The notes: generated from the letters alone by a model not told the origin. DNA of 64,000 nucleotides from Croceivirga sp009797885 (GCA_045866215.1 AP035880.1:3844001-3908000), one strand, 5' to 3'; positions 1-9,971 are shown, numbered from the stretch's first letter. Translations and numbers: made by a program.

Positions 1-14
1 CCTATCAAACTTTG

Positions 15-22
15 TACCTTTA
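15..22 (+). promoter_or_regulatory. possible -7 box for pyrG
   Basis: TACCTTTA matches the Bacteroidota -7 consensus TAnnTTTG at all but the last base and lies 25 bases before the pyrG start. The matching -33 element would fall outside the window, so this is a weak call. Confidence 0.3.
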
Positions 23-47
23 CCTCCCGTAACAGCGAAACTTCATC

Positions 48-1685
48 ATGTCACAGACCAAGTACATTTTTGTTACGGGCGGGGTAACTTCATCCCTCGG
101 AAAGGGAATAATAGCCGCTTCTTTAGCTAAATTATTGCAGGCCAGGGGATACCGGACTACCATCCAAAAATTGGATCCTTATATTAACGTAGATCCCGGA
201 ACGTTGAATCCTTATGAACATGGGGAGTGTTATGTAACCGACGATGGCGCGGAAACCGATTTGGATCTTGGCCATTATGAACGTTTTTTAAATGTTAAGA
301 CTTCCCAGGCAAACAATGTTACCACGGGCCGTATTTACCAAAGCGTAATCGAAAAGGAGCGTAAGGGGGAATTCTTGGGCAAGACGGTCCAGGTAGTTCC
401 ACATATCACCAATGAAATCAAGGAACGCATACAGCTTTTGGGTAAAAGTGGGGACTACGATATCGTGATTACCGAGATTGGGGGTACGGTGGGTGATATT
501 GAGTCCCTTCCGTACATTGAAGCCGTACGTCAGTTGCTTTGGGAACTTGGGGACAATAACGGTATAGTAATCCATTTAACCTTGGTCCCCTATCTGTCCG
601 CAGCTGGTGAACTAAAGACCAAGCCCACACAACATTCGGTAAAAACCTTGATGGAGAGTGGAATAAAGGCGGACATTTTGGTATGCCGTACGGAACATGA
701 GATTTCTGCGGAAAAACGTGAGAAGCTGGCCTTGTTCTGTAATGTGAAAAAGGAAGCGGTGATTCAGTCCATTGATGCTTCTACAATATATGATGTCCCC
801 CTATTGATGCAACAGGAGGGATTGGATACCGTAGCACTTAAAAAGCTGGCGCTTTCCGACGTATTGGAACCGGACTTGATACAATGGAAAGAGTTTCTGG
901 CACGTCATAAAAACCCAAAGGGAAAGGTAACCATTGGACTCATTGGAAAATATGTGGAGTTGCAGGACTCCTATAAATCCATTTTGGAATCCTTTATCCA
1001 CGCTGGGGCTGTCAATGAGGTTAAAGTGGAAGTAAGGTCAATTCATTCCGAATACCTATCGGAGAAGAGCGTGGATAAGAAGTTGATGGGCTTGGATGGG
1101 ATTTTGGTCGCACCTGGGTTTGGAGAACGTGGGATAGAAGGTAAAGTCAGGGCGGTCCGATATGCCCGTGAAAATGATATTCCCTTCTTGGGGATTTGTC
1201 TAGGAATGCAAATGGCTGTTATTGAGTTTGCCCGAAACGTTTTGGGTATGGAAAATGCCAATTCCACGGAAATGGACAGCGAAACTCCAGATCCCGTCAT
1301 CAGCTTAATGGAAGAGCAGAAGACCGTGGTGAACAAAGGGGGTACCATGCGTTTGGGCGCTTGGGACTGTCAATTGAAGGAAGGAAGTTTGGTCCATGAG
1401 GTATACGGAGGACAATCCAAGATTACGGAACGCCACAGACATCGATTTGAATTTAATAACGCCTACAAAAAAGAAATGGAAGAAGCCGGGTTGGTGGCTT
1501 CTGGATACAATTCAGAGACCAATTTGGTGGAAATTGTGGAGCTGCCTTCGCATCCATGGTTCATTGGGGTGCAATACCATCCGGAATATAAAAGCACCGT
1601 GGCCAATCCCCATCCCTTGTTTGTTGGTTTTGTAAAAGCCGTATTGGCACAGAAGCAGCAACAAACCAATGCCAGTTTGGCATAA
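48..1685 (+). CDS. pyrG: CTP synthase (glutamine hydrolysing)
   Basis: Makes CTP from UTP, ATP and glutamine, the last step of de novo cytidine nucleotide synthesis, in the cytoplasm. The 545-residue length is normal for the family. The N-terminal synthetase half opens with a P-loop-like VTGGVTSSLGKG. The C-terminal class I glutaminase half has the nucleophile motif GICLGMQM (Cys near residue 384) and the VQYHPEYKS motif that supplies the catalytic His and Glu. The ATG start gives the canonical N-terminus. It is followed after 64 bases by yidC, which has its own promoter box. Nothing looks unusual. Confidence 0.98.
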   Translation: MSQTKYIFVTGGVTSSLGKGIIAASLAKLLQARGYRTTIQKLDPYINVDPGTLNPYEHGECYVTDDGAETDLDLGHYERFLNVKTSQANNVTTGRIYQSVIEKERKGEFLGKTVQVVPHITNEIKERIQLLGKSGDYDIVITEIGGTVGDIESLPYIEAVRQLLWELGDNNGIVIHLTLVPYLSAAGELKTKPTQHSVKTLMESGIKADILVCRTEHEISAEKREKLALFCNVKKEAVIQSIDASTIYDVPLLMQQEGLDTVALKKLALSDVLEPDLIQWKEFLARHKNPKGKVTIGLIGKYVELQDSYKSILESFIHAGAVNEVKVEVRSIHSEYLSEKSVDKKLMGLDGILVAPGFGERGIEGKVRAVRYARENDIPFLGICLGMQMAVIEFARNVLGMENANSTEMDSETPDPVISLMEEQKTVVNKGGTMRLGAWDCQLKEGSLVHEVYGGQSKITERHRHRFEFNNAYKKEMEEAGLVASGYNSETNLVEIVELPSHPWFIGVQYHPEYKSTVANPHPLFVGFVKAVLAQKQQQTNASLA

Positions 1686-1701
1686 ACTGCATTTTTGGAT
1701 A

Positions 1702-1709
1702 TATATTTG
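1702..1709 (+). promoter_or_regulatory. -7 box for yidC
   Basis: TATATTTG is a full match to the Bacteroidota -7 consensus TAnnTTTG. It lies 40 bases before the yidC start, inside the pyrG-yidC gap, and suggests that yidC can be transcribed independently of pyrG. Confidence 0.55.
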
Positions 1710-1749
1710 CGGGCTGGGTAAACATTGAACTGATTTACAATTTGTTTTC

Positions 1750-3621
1750 ATGGAAGAAAAAAAGCTGGACATCAACTCCATCATAGGGTTTGTATTGATT
1801 TTTGGGATTTTGCTGGGGTGGATGTACTTGAGGCAACCTTCACCTGAGGAGTTGGAAGCTCAAAAAGCACAACAAGAACTACTTGAAGCGGAGCAAGAGG
1901 CTATGGAGACCGTTACCGAAGAGCCCAAAGTTGCGGATAGACCCGTTATCAACCTTCAGGATTCGACTTCCTTGGCCAATTACAGGACTGCGGTCGGTGC
2001 CTTCGGATTTACCAAAGCCAATGACGGGACCACTATCCTTGAAAATGAAGTGCTTTATTTGGAAGTGGCCAATAAAGGAGGACAAATTGTGGAAGCAAGG
2101 ATGAAAAATTTTGTCACCTTTGATTCCATCCCTGTGTATTTGGTCAAAGAGGGGAATGCAGATTTTGGCCTTAGCTTTTCTACAAATGACAATCGTGTGT
2201 TGGAAACCCAAGATTTGTTTTTTGAACCGGCCCTGACCCAAAGTTCCGGGAACCAAGTACTCTCTTTGAAAGCAAAAGTCTCCAACAATCAGTATTTGGA
2301 ATATAGGTATGAAATGAAACCAAATGAATATTTGGTGGATTTTACCGTGCGTTCGCAAGGACTGGCCAATGTGCTCAATACTACAAAACCTATCGATTTA
2401 AATTGGCAATTAAAAGGGATACGGCATAATAAAAGTGTTCAATACGAGAATCGTTACACCCGTTTGACCTATAATCATGATGGGGAAAAAATCAGCAAAT
2501 TATCCGAGAGTAGTGATTTGGATGAGGAAACCGAAATTGATGTAAAATGGCTTTCCTACCGTCAACATTTTTTTAGTTCCATATTGGCTACGGATACCCA
2601 TTTTAAGACCGTGGAACTCTCTTCAAAAAATTTGGTGGAAGAGGAAAGTAAGGAACAACAATTCACAAAGGAATACCAAACCAATACCTCCTTGGAACTG
2701 GTGGGTGGCGAGCTGTCCCAAAATATGTATTGGTATTACGGACCAACCGATGCCAAGGTTTTTGAACAATATGAGGATTTGGGGCTGGTGGAATCCATAC
2801 CTTTTGGTTGGGGTATTTTTGGTTGGATCAATCGTTTTGTGTTTACCCCCTTCTTTGGATTTTTGAGCGCTTTTCTGCCCTATGGAATTGCCATAATTGT
2901 AATGACCATTGTGGTACGAATAGCCTTGTCACCGGTAACGTACAAATCCTATTTGTCACAGGCCAAGATGAAGGTACTCAAACCTGAAATCACGGAATTG
3001 AACGAGAAGTACAAGGACAACGCCATGAAAAAACAACAGGAAACCATGAAGTTGTACAATAAGGCGGGTGTAAGTCCAATGAGCGGATGTATTCCCGCAC
3101 TTTTACAGCTGCCCATTTTCTATGCACTCTTCATGTTTTTCCCTACCTCGTTTGCATTGCGGCAAAAGTCGTTCCTATGGGCTGAGGATTTGAGTTCCTA
3201 CGATACGATTTTCAACTTGCCATTCAACATTCCATTTTATGGTGATCATGTAAGCCTGTTCCCCATATTGGCTTCTGTGGCCATCTTTTTCTATATGACC
3301 TTGACTACGGGCCAAACGATGCAAATGCAGCAGCAACCAGGGATGCCCAACATGAAATTTATCATGTACCTTTCCCCATTGTTAATGTTGTTCTTCTTTA
3401 ACAACTATGCCAGTGGTTTGAGTCTGTACTACTTTATTTCCAACCTAATAACCATTGGTATTATGTTGGTGATCAAAAACTACATTTTGGACGAGGATAA
3501 AATCCATGCCCAAATCCAAGAGAACAAAAAGAAACCGAAAAAGGAGAACCGTTTTCAGAAAAAGATGCGTGAAATGATGGAGGAGGCCGAATCACAAAAA
3601 CGGACGGGAAGAAGAAAGTAA
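1750..3621 (+). CDS. yidC: Membrane protein insertase YidC
   Basis: Inserts proteins into the inner membrane, alone or with SecYEG. The 623-residue length is typical of the Gram-negative type. There is one N-terminal membrane segment (around residues 8-26), then a large periplasmic beta domain (about 60-350) and a C-terminal core of about five membrane segments with the conserved MSGCIPALLQLPIFYALF stretch. The tail is strongly basic (repeated KKK/KKPKK and RRK), which in this family is thought to aid ribosome contact. It follows pyrG on the same strand, an order I recall from other flavobacteria. Confidence 0.97.
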   Translation: MEEKKLDINSIIGFVLIFGILLGWMYLRQPSPEELEAQKAQQELLEAEQEAMETVTEEPKVADRPVINLQDSTSLANYRTAVGAFGFTKANDGTTILENEVLYLEVANKGGQIVEARMKNFVTFDSIPVYLVKEGNADFGLSFSTNDNRVLETQDLFFEPALTQSSGNQVLSLKAKVSNNQYLEYRYEMKPNEYLVDFTVRSQGLANVLNTTKPIDLNWQLKGIRHNKSVQYENRYTRLTYNHDGEKISKLSESSDLDEETEIDVKWLSYRQHFFSSILATDTHFKTVELSSKNLVEEESKEQQFTKEYQTNTSLELVGGELSQNMYWYYGPTDAKVFEQYEDLGLVESIPFGWGIFGWINRFVFTPFFGFLSAFLPYGIAIIVMTIVVRIALSPVTYKSYLSQAKMKVLKPEITELNEKYKDNAMKKQQETMKLYNKAGVSPMSGCIPALLQLPIFYALFMFFPTSFALRQKSFLWAEDLSSYDTIFNLPFNIPFYGDHVSLFPILASVAIFFYMTLTTGQTMQMQQQPGMPNMKFIMYLSPLLMLFFFNNYASGLSLYYFISNLITIGIMLVIKNYILDEDKIHAQIQENKKKPKKENRFQKKMREMMEEAESQKRTGRRK

Positions 3622-3676
3622 ACCATTTTTAAACCTTTTCCGGGTATTGGGGTCTTACCACTAAAATCCTTTACCT

Positions 3677-4255
3677 ATGAAATTGTTGAGAATAGTTTTT
3701 CCCGTATTGTTTTTTGTGTTGCTATTGCCCACCAATCGCAGCCATGCCCAGGAGGTAAGGCAAAACACCACGGTTATTGTTGCCAGTGGCACCCGTAAGG
3801 GACAGCTTCGAAGACAGACACGGCGACAGGTGAGGCGTATTCACAGGCGGAACCGTTTTAGAACCCTGAGAAGACTGCCCACCGGAACCCGTGCCGTTAT
3901 CTTTAGGGGCGTCGAATACTTTCCGGTCCAGGGCATTTATTACGTAAGACGAAATGGGGTTTATGTAAGGCGTTTACCTCCTATTGGATTTAGGATGGCA
4001 AACCTCACCGGGCCAATGTTTCGAGTAGCCGTTGGAGGAAATGCCTACGTATTTTCCGAGGGTGTATTTTATACGAGGGTTGATGATCAATTTGAAATGG
4101 TGGCTCCTCCCAAGGGGGCCATCGTGGAAGAATTGCCAAAGGATGTGGAAGAACTTCTATTGGATGGGATGACGGCTTACGAGCTTTATGATACCTTATA
4201 TGCCAAAACGGAAGGGGGTTACGAAGTCATTGGAACAATGGATGACTTTGAGTAG
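3677..4255 (+). CDS. Secreted Arg-rich protein, DUF6515-like
   Basis: Function unknown. The 192-residue product has a signal peptide ending near SHAQ, then a very basic stretch (residues about 40-70, dense in RR pairs), then a region rich in Tyr and Val with repeated short motifs (GVEYFPVQGIYYVRRNG, GVYVRRLPP, GVFYTRVDD) that looks like small beta repeats. The C-terminal ~50 residues are acidic. This pattern fits the DUF6515 family of exported Bacteroidota proteins; that assignment rests on pattern memory only. It lies 55 bases after yidC and may be read from the same transcript. Confidence 0.7.
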   Translation: MKLLRIVFPVLFFVLLLPTNRSHAQEVRQNTTVIVASGTRKGQLRRQTRRQVRRIHRRNRFRTLRRLPTGTRAVIFRGVEYFPVQGIYYVRRNGVYVRRLPPIGFRMANLTGPMFRVAVGGNAYVFSEGVFYTRVDDQFEMVAPPKGAIVEELPKDVEELLLDGMTAYELYDTLYAKTEGGYEVIGTMDDFE

Positions 4256-4578
4256 TATTTGGGGAACATTTTAAAACAAGACTTCCCCGCTTTAACGGGG
4301 AAGCCTTCACCATCAATAGGTATAGTTTGGAAAGATTCGGGACTACAAAGATGGTTCCTATTCCACTTCCAACAAAGTAATAGTTGCAAGTACCCCATTT
4401 TATGATGTCAAATATTCCCTTTTTGATGTGGCATCGATGAACTGCAAACGCCAGTAAAATCAAGAAGTTCAAAGAACATCGATGAACGGTATATTTATAG
4501 GATAAATACTACATTTTTATAGGAATTCAACAAAAAAAGGAGCCACTTTAGGGCTCCTTTAAATGAATCATTTGATTT
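4256..4578. other. Intergenic region between convergent genes
   Basis: A 323-base gap between convergent genes. It holds a perfect 8-bp GC-rich hairpin (CTTCCCCG/CGGGGAAG, 4282-4303) that may end transcription of the DUF6515-like gene although no T tract follows, and a clear terminator at 4536-4560. I see no coding pattern in between. Confidence 0.6.
4536..4560 (-). terminator. Rho-independent terminator of the FAS1 gene
   Basis: AAAGGAGCC pairs with GGCTCCTTT around a short loop, followed on the minus strand by a run of seven T. It sits directly after the stop codon of the minus-strand FAS1 gene. Confidence 0.8.
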
Positions 4579-6474
4579 CTAATTAGTTGTGTCGGGAATA
4601 AGTACCTTGTTCAATACATGGATGACCCCATTACTGGCTTGTACATCTACAAAAGTGATTCCTATATCATCAATGCCTGAACCATCGGTTACATCGGCAA
4701 TATTATCTCCGGTTCCGGGCAGGGTAATCGTGATATTATCCTCTTCCAAGGTGGGCGCAGTAGTATCGCCAGGGTTGTTCAAGTCCCCAGATCTAATATT
4801 TCCTTCGACCACGTGGTGTTGTAACACACTGGTCAATAAACCGGAATCAATATCCGTGAGTCCGTTCCACATATCGTTGCTATCCAACAATGCTTGGAAC
4901 GCATCATTTGTTGGGGCAAAAACGGTAAAAGGACCGTCGGCTGATAGGATACTTACAAAATCAGGTTGTCCGTCGGTGGTCAACGCAGCTTGTAAGGAGT
5001 CAAATGTTGGATCGGCGACAGCAAAAGTCACTACCGTAGGCAAATCGATTACGGCATCCACGGCATGGATAACCCCATTAGTGGCTACTACATCTGGGAC
5101 GGCGACATTACTTGTGCCATTCAGTGATACGCCATCATCGGTGTTGATGTATAAAGAAAGGAATTCTCCTTCAGCAAAGGACGCCATGGTATTGTCGTAT
5201 CCAGTGGCAAGTCCTGAGGACAATGCAACAGAACCACTAATAACGTGATTTAATAGAATATCTTGAAGTGGATTCATCCCAGGATTGGTAAAAGCATCAA
5301 AGGCTGCATTAACTGGGGCAAAAACGGTGTACACTTCCTCTGTACCGGAAAGTACGGATACAAAATCCACAGTGTTTCCTTCATCCGTAAGCGCACCTAC
5401 CAGATTATCAAATTCACTATTTGCCGTGGCATGGTCTACAATGTTGGGTAGATCTATCACCGCGTCAACCACATGCACAATTCCGTTAATAGCCTTTATA
5501 TCAGCACCATCGGGAATAACTGAACTTACCCCGTTAAATCGTACCCCATCGGTGGCATTGTAAAAGATGCTCAGAAAGGTATCATCTATTGGACCTGCTG
5601 CCAAAGTACTGGCATAGCCTGTGCCCGCAGTAACCAGGGTGGAAGACTCAATCTCTCCGGAAATGACATGGTTCAAAAGTACCTGGGTCAATACTTCGGT
5701 ATCAATATCCCCTAATTGGGCACCATCCAAAAATGTATTAAAGGCTGCATCGGTAGGGGCCAATACGGTGAAGGGTCCATCACCTCGCAATACATCCGGT
5801 AAATCCCCATTCGCTGCTTGAAGTGCAGCAACCAAACTGCTTAAATTGGGATTGGAAATCGCTAAATCAGTAATAGAAAAGAGCAACACACCATTTAGGG
5901 CGTCAATTGCCGCTTGTGGCAACAAAACTTTATTGATGATATGGACAACTCCGTTGGAAGCTTCCTCATCGGCAGTGGTAACTTGGGCAGCTTCGTTGGC
6001 CGCATCGGTAAAGAAGAAACCACCCTCCGTGGATACGGTCAATGTTCCTCCTTGAACGGTTTCGATCGTTTGACCGTTAGTTAACATGCCCGAGGTTACC
6101 GCGGCACCGGACACCACATGATACGATAAGATGGCGGCCAAAAGGTCCTGTTCTTCCGTTGTATCAAAATCCGCTAAAGAGGAAAATCCGTCCAAGCGAT
6201 CAAATAAATCCGAAAAAGCTTCGTTGCTGGGGGCCAACACAGTAAAAGGTCCATCTCCACTTAGGGTACCAATTAAATCGTTATTTGGGCTTTGGTCCGC
6301 GGCGGTAAGTGCGGCAACCAAACTGCTCAAATTTGTCGTGGCCTGAGCTGCTTCCACAATGTTCTGTTCAGGAGGCGTAGGTTCTCCTCCATTGTTGTCA
6401 TCATCGTCGGAACATGACCACGCCAAAAGAGCGGTGGCAAATAAAATCAAGGGTTTTTTAAAAAAATGTTTCAT
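4579..6474 (-). CDS. FAS1 (fasciclin) lipoprotein, four domains
   Basis: A 631-residue probable lipoprotein: hydrophobic signal followed by the lipobox-like LLAWSC and an acidic DDDD stretch after the Cys, a pattern linked to surface-exposed lipoproteins in Bacteroidota. Four FAS1 domains follow, each recognisable by the H1-like GPFTV(L/F)AP motif or its variant EEVYTVFAP and the H2-like NGV(V/I)H motif, at roughly residues 40-190, 195-345, 345-485 and 485-628. FAS1 domains mediate adhesion or matrix binding; the ligand here is unknown. The middle two domains are shorter and more diverged. It lies 71 bases downstream of a longer FAS1 paralogue and ends at its own terminator. Confidence 0.92.
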   Translation of the reverse strand: MKHFFKKPLILFATALLAWSCSDDDDNNGGEPTPPEQNIVEAAQATTNLSSLVAALTAADQSPNNDLIGTLSGDGPFTVLAPSNEAFSDLFDRLDGFSSLADFDTTEEQDLLAAILSYHVVSGAAVTSGMLTNGQTIETVQGGTLTVSTEGGFFFTDAANEAAQVTTADEEASNGVVHIINKVLLPQAAIDALNGVLLFSITDLAISNPNLSSLVAALQAANGDLPDVLRGDGPFTVLAPTDAAFNTFLDGAQLGDIDTEVLTQVLLNHVISGEIESSTLVTAGTGYASTLAAGPIDDTFLSIFYNATDGVRFNGVSSVIPDGADIKAINGIVHVVDAVIDLPNIVDHATANSEFDNLVGALTDEGNTVDFVSVLSGTEEVYTVFAPVNAAFDAFTNPGMNPLQDILLNHVISGSVALSSGLATGYDNTMASFAEGEFLSLYINTDDGVSLNGTSNVAVPDVVATNGVIHAVDAVIDLPTVVTFAVADPTFDSLQAALTTDGQPDFVSILSADGPFTVFAPTNDAFQALLDSNDMWNGLTDIDSGLLTSVLQHHVVEGNIRSGDLNNPGDTTAPTLEEDNITITLPGTGDNIADVTDGSGIDDIGITFVDVQASNGVIHVLNKVLIPDTTN

Positions 6475-6512
6475 GGTAAAGAAATTATAAATGTTTAATT
6501 GTTTAAAGTGTA

Positions 6513-6535
6513 AAGCCCATCACACCGATGGGCTT
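6513..6535 (-). terminator. Hairpin between the two FAS1 genes
   Basis: AAGCCCATC and GATGGGCTT form a perfect 9-bp stem just after the stop codon of the longer FAS1 gene. Only a short T-rich run follows on the minus strand, so it may attenuate rather than fully stop transcription into the second FAS1 gene. Confidence 0.55.
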
Positions 6536-6545
6536 GTTAGTAATT

Positions 6546-9500
6546 TTAGTGCAGGGCATCCAGCACTTCCTGTGGTAATAATACCTTATCTATAATGTGT
6601 ACGATTCCGTTACTGGCCTCGTTATCAGCAGTGACCACCCGGGCCCTGTCATGTGTTTTATCAAATATGACTATCCGTCCATTGAATCTCACGTCAACGG
6701 AAATGTTTTCCCCTTGTTCCGTTTTGAATTGTTGATGTCCGTCAAATTCTCCAGAGGCAATTGCCGAACCAGAGAGTACGTGATAGGACAACACGGTGGC
6801 CAAAAGTTCTTTTTCTTCAGGGGTGTCAAAATCCGAAATACCGTGATATTCAGGTCCCAAAAGGTGAAATAACTCCTGAAAGGCATGATTGTTAGGAGCA
6901 AAAACGGTAAATGGACCATCCCCCTGTAAGGCCTCAACCAGTCCGGCATCTGCTTGTATGAGGGCATCCACTAACAAGCTTAAATCATCCACAGACTGTG
7001 CTAATTCCACAATAGTATTTTCCTGTAGACTGGCCACAAAATCAATGGCGGCCTTTGGCAGCAATACCTTGTCTATGGTATGGGCCACGCCGTTGGAAGC
7101 AAGGATATCGGTATCCTTGATATTGGCATCGGTATCCGAAGCATCACCTATGACAAAGGTGTGTCCCGAGGCAATGACCTCCAGGGAATTGCCCATAAGG
7201 GCAGTGGGCACGGTACCGGGATGCAGGTCGGCCTCCAATACCTGCTGGGGCAGCACGTGGTAGAGAAGGATATCGGTAAGGAGGTCCAGTTCCTCCTGGG
7301 TGTCAAAATCGGCCAAACTGTTGTAATCGTCCCCCAGGATGTCCAAAAGGGCCACAAAGGCATCATTGGTCGGGGCGAATACGGTAAACGGCCCATCACC
7401 GCTAAGTGTCCCTGCCAGTCCCGCCGCTATCACGGCCCCTTCCAATAGGGAAAGGTCATCGGTCTCGACCACGATCTCCACAAGGTTCTTCATCTGCATT
7501 TCGAGGACAAAATCAATGGCGGCCTGTGGCAGCAATACCTTGTCTATGGTATGGGCCACGCCGTTGGAAGCAAGGATATCGGTATCCTTGATGTTGGCGT
7601 CGGTGTCCGAAGCATCACCTATGACAAAGGTGTGTCCCGAGGCAATGATCTCCAGGGAGTTGCCCATAAGGGCGGTGGGCACGGCACCGGGATGCAGGTC
7701 GGCCTCCAATACCTGCTGTGGCAGCACGTGGTAGAGAAGGATATCGGTGAGGAGGTCCAGTTCCTCCTGGGTGTCAAAATCGGCCAAACTGTTGTAATCG
7801 TCCCCCAGGATGTCCAAAAGGGCCACAAAGGCATCATTGGTCGGGGCGAATACGGTAAATGGCCCGTCACCACTGAGCGTCCCTGCCAGTCCTGCCGCTA
7901 TCACGGCCCCCTCCAATAGGGAAAGGTCATCGGTCTCGACCACGATCTCCACAAGGTTCTTCAGCTGCATTTCCAGGACAAAATCAATGGCGACCTGTGG
8001 CAGCAATACCTTGTCTATGATATGGGCCACGCCATTGGAAGCGAGGATATCGGTATCCTTGATATTGGCATCGGTTTCCGAAGCATCACCTATGACAAAG
8101 GTGTGTCCCGAGGCAATGATCTCCAGGGAGTTGCCCATAAGGGCGGTGGGCACGGCACCTGGATGCAGGTCGGCCTCCAATACCTGTTGGGGCAGCACGT
8201 GGTAGAGAAGGATATCGGTAAGGAGGTCCAGTTCCTCCTGGGTGTCAAAATCGGCCAAACTGTTGTAATCGTCCCCCAGGATGTCCAAAAGGGCCACAAA
8301 GGCATCATTGGTCGGGGCGAATACGGTAAACGGCCCGTCACCGCTGAGCGTCCCTGCCAGTCCCGCCGCTATCACGGCCCCCTCCAAAAGGGAAAGGTCA
8401 TCGGTCTCGACCACAATCTCCACAAGGTTCTTCAGCTGCATTTCGAGGACAAAATCAATGGCGGCCTGTGGCAGCAATACCTTGTCTATGGTATGGGCCA
8501 CACCGTTGGAAGCCAGGATATCGGTATCCTTGATATTGGCATTGGTATCCGAGGCATCACCAATGACAAAAGTGTTTTCGGAGGCAATGACCTCCAGGGA
8601 GTTGCTCATAAGGGCGGTGGGCACTGCACCGGGATTCAGGTCGGCCTCCAAAACCTGCTGGGGCAGCACATGGTAGAGAAGGATATCGGTGAGGAGGTCC
8701 AGTTCCTCCTGGGTGTCAAAATCGGCCAAACTGTTGTAATCGTCCCCCAGGATGTCCAAAAGGGCCGCAAAGGCATCATCGGTTGGGGCGAATACGGTAA
8801 ATGGCCCATCACCACTGAGCGTGCCGGCCAGTCCTGCGGCTATCACGGCTTCCTCCAATAGGGATAGGGATTCCGTACCTACCACAATTTCGACAAGATT
8901 CATGGACATTCCTCCACTTATGGCATCCAAAACGGCCTGTGGCAAAAGCACTTTATCAATGATGTGCGCTACTCCGTTGGAAGCGGTGAAATCCGTATCG
9001 GTGATGTTGGCATCCACATCGGTGTCATCCCCAACAACGAAGGTGTCATTTGAGGCAATGATATGTAGGCTGTTGTCCGTTAGTGCAGTGGGGACTCCAC
9101 CCTCTTCCAGATTCGCCTCTAAAATAGTTTCATTGGGAATAACATGATATAATAAGATGTTGGTAAGCAGGGCAATTTCTTCTACGGTATCGAAATCATC
9201 CAAGCTGTTATAGTCATCCCCAAGCGTGTCCAAAAGAGCTGCGAAGGCGTTATCATCCGGTGCAAAAACGGTGAATGGTCCTTCACTGCCCAATGTCTCG
9301 ACCAAATCGGCTTTAATTACGGCTTCCTCCAAAAGGGATAGGGATTCGGCGCCCACTACAATGTCCACGAGCGTGTCCCCATTTAGCATCTCAATCACCG
9401 ATAGGGGCAACAAAACCTTATCGATGATATGGACAACGCCATTGCTGGTAAAATTATCCGGACTAACAACTTCTGCATCCGCATCGGTAGCGTCCTGTAT

Positions 9501-9953
9501 AAATACGCCTCCATCCAAGGAAACCGTAAGATTTGCTCCCAAAAGTGTAGGGAGTTCCTGTTCATCGGATAAATCTTCGGAATCCAATTCTTGACCAGCT
9601 ATTACATGATATTGTAGTATCAAGGCCAATAAGTCCCGCTCTTCCTCGGTATCAAAGTCATCCAAGGAATCAAAACCATCCAAATCCGCAAACAAATTGT
9701 CAAAAGCATCATTGGTAGGTGCGAATACGGTGAAGGGACCTTCTCCACCTAAGGCGTTCACTAAATTGGAATCCTCATTTTCATCCGCTTTGGTCAGCGC
9801 GGCAACCAAACTGCCCAATGCGTCGGTATTTATGGCAGTGTCTACAATGTTGCTTTTGGAAGCATTATCTTCCGTTGTTTTTGCTCCATCGTCCTCATCG
9901 TCACAAGAAAAGGTGAGTAGTGTAATCAGGAACAGTAAAAAAAAGTTTTTCAT
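6546..9953 (-). CDS. FAS1 (fasciclin) lipoprotein, seven domains
   Basis: Large surface lipoprotein of seven FAS1 domains, each with GPFTVFAP and a SNG(V/I)(A/V)H motif. The start chosen is the internal ATG at 9953 because it directly precedes a lipoprotein signal (LLTFSC then acidic DDEDD); an upstream in-frame ATG at 9971 would add six residues. Domains one, two and seven are distinct. Domains three to six are near-identical copies of 157 residues, encoded by a 471-bp DNA repeat, which points to recent duplication or ongoing gene conversion. FAS1 proteins are usually adhesins or matrix-binding proteins; the ligand cannot be told. Copy number may vary between strains or be mis-assembled from short reads. 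Confidence 0.92.
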   Translation of the reverse strand: MKNFFLLFLITLLTFSCDDEDDGAKTTEDNASKSNIVDTAINTDALGSLVAALTKADENEDSNLVNALGGEGPFTVFAPTNDAFDNLFADLDGFDSLDDFDTEEERDLLALILQYHVIAGQELDSEDLSDEQELPTLLGANLTVSLDGGVFIQDATDADAEVVSPDNFTSNGVVHIIDKVLLPLSVIEMLNGDTLVDIVVGAESLSLLEEAVIKADLVETLGSEGPFTVFAPDDNAFAALLDTLGDDYNSLDDFDTVEEIALLTNILLYHVIPNETILEANLEEGGVPTALTDNSLHIIASNDTFVVGDDTDVDANITDTDFTASNGVAHIIDKVLLPQAVLDAISGGMSMNLVEIVVGTESLSLLEEAVIAAGLAGTLSGDGPFTVFAPTDDAFAALLDILGDDYNSLADFDTQEELDLLTDILLYHVLPQQVLEADLNPGAVPTALMSNSLEVIASENTFVIGDASDTNANIKDTDILASNGVAHTIDKVLLPQAAIDFVLEMQLKNLVEIVVETDDLSLLEGAVIAAGLAGTLSGDGPFTVFAPTNDAFVALLDILGDDYNSLADFDTQEELDLLTDILLYHVLPQQVLEADLHPGAVPTALMGNSLEIIASGHTFVIGDASETDANIKDTDILASNGVAHIIDKVLLPQVAIDFVLEMQLKNLVEIVVETDDLSLLEGAVIAAGLAGTLSGDGPFTVFAPTNDAFVALLDILGDDYNSLADFDTQEELDLLTDILLYHVLPQQVLEADLHPGAVPTALMGNSLEIIASGHTFVIGDASDTDANIKDTDILASNGVAHTIDKVLLPQAAIDFVLEMQMKNLVEIVVETDDLSLLEGAVIAAGLAGTLSGDGPFTVFAPTNDAFVALLDILGDDYNSLADFDTQEELDLLTDILLYHVLPQQVLEADLHPGTVPTALMGNSLEVIASGHTFVIGDASDTDANIKDTDILASNGVAHTIDKVLLPKAAIDFVASLQENTIVELAQSVDDLSLLVDALIQADAGLVEALQGDGPFTVFAPNNHAFQELFHLLGPEYHGISDFDTPEEKELLATVLSYHVLSGSAIASGEFDGHQQFKTEQGENISVDVRFNGRIVIFDKTHDRARVVTADNEASNGIVHIIDKVLLPQEVLDALH
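7031..8900 (-). repeat. Four tandem 471-bp repeats inside the FAS1 gene
   Basis: Units begin near 7031, 7502, 7973 and 8444. Each encodes one complete FAS1 domain, so the period is in frame (157 codons). The inner copies are nearly identical at the DNA level, including silent positions. The unit nearest the protein N-terminus (8444-8900) is the most diverged, and its outer edge fades into an older, related domain. Confidence 0.9.
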
Positions 9954-9971
9954 TTTCGTGGGGTGTCTCAT

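Noticed and set aside
4282..4303. GC-rich hairpin after the DUF6515-like gene as a definite terminator
   Set aside because: The stem is perfect but no T tract follows on the plus strand, so it is only mentioned within the intergenic entry.
7080..8861. Long plus-strand reading frames (up to 279 codons) opposite the FAS1 gene, repeated every 471 bases
   Set aside because: They are antisense shadows of the tandem repeat: same period and no recognisable domain. The minus-strand frame is longer and has clear FAS1 motifs.
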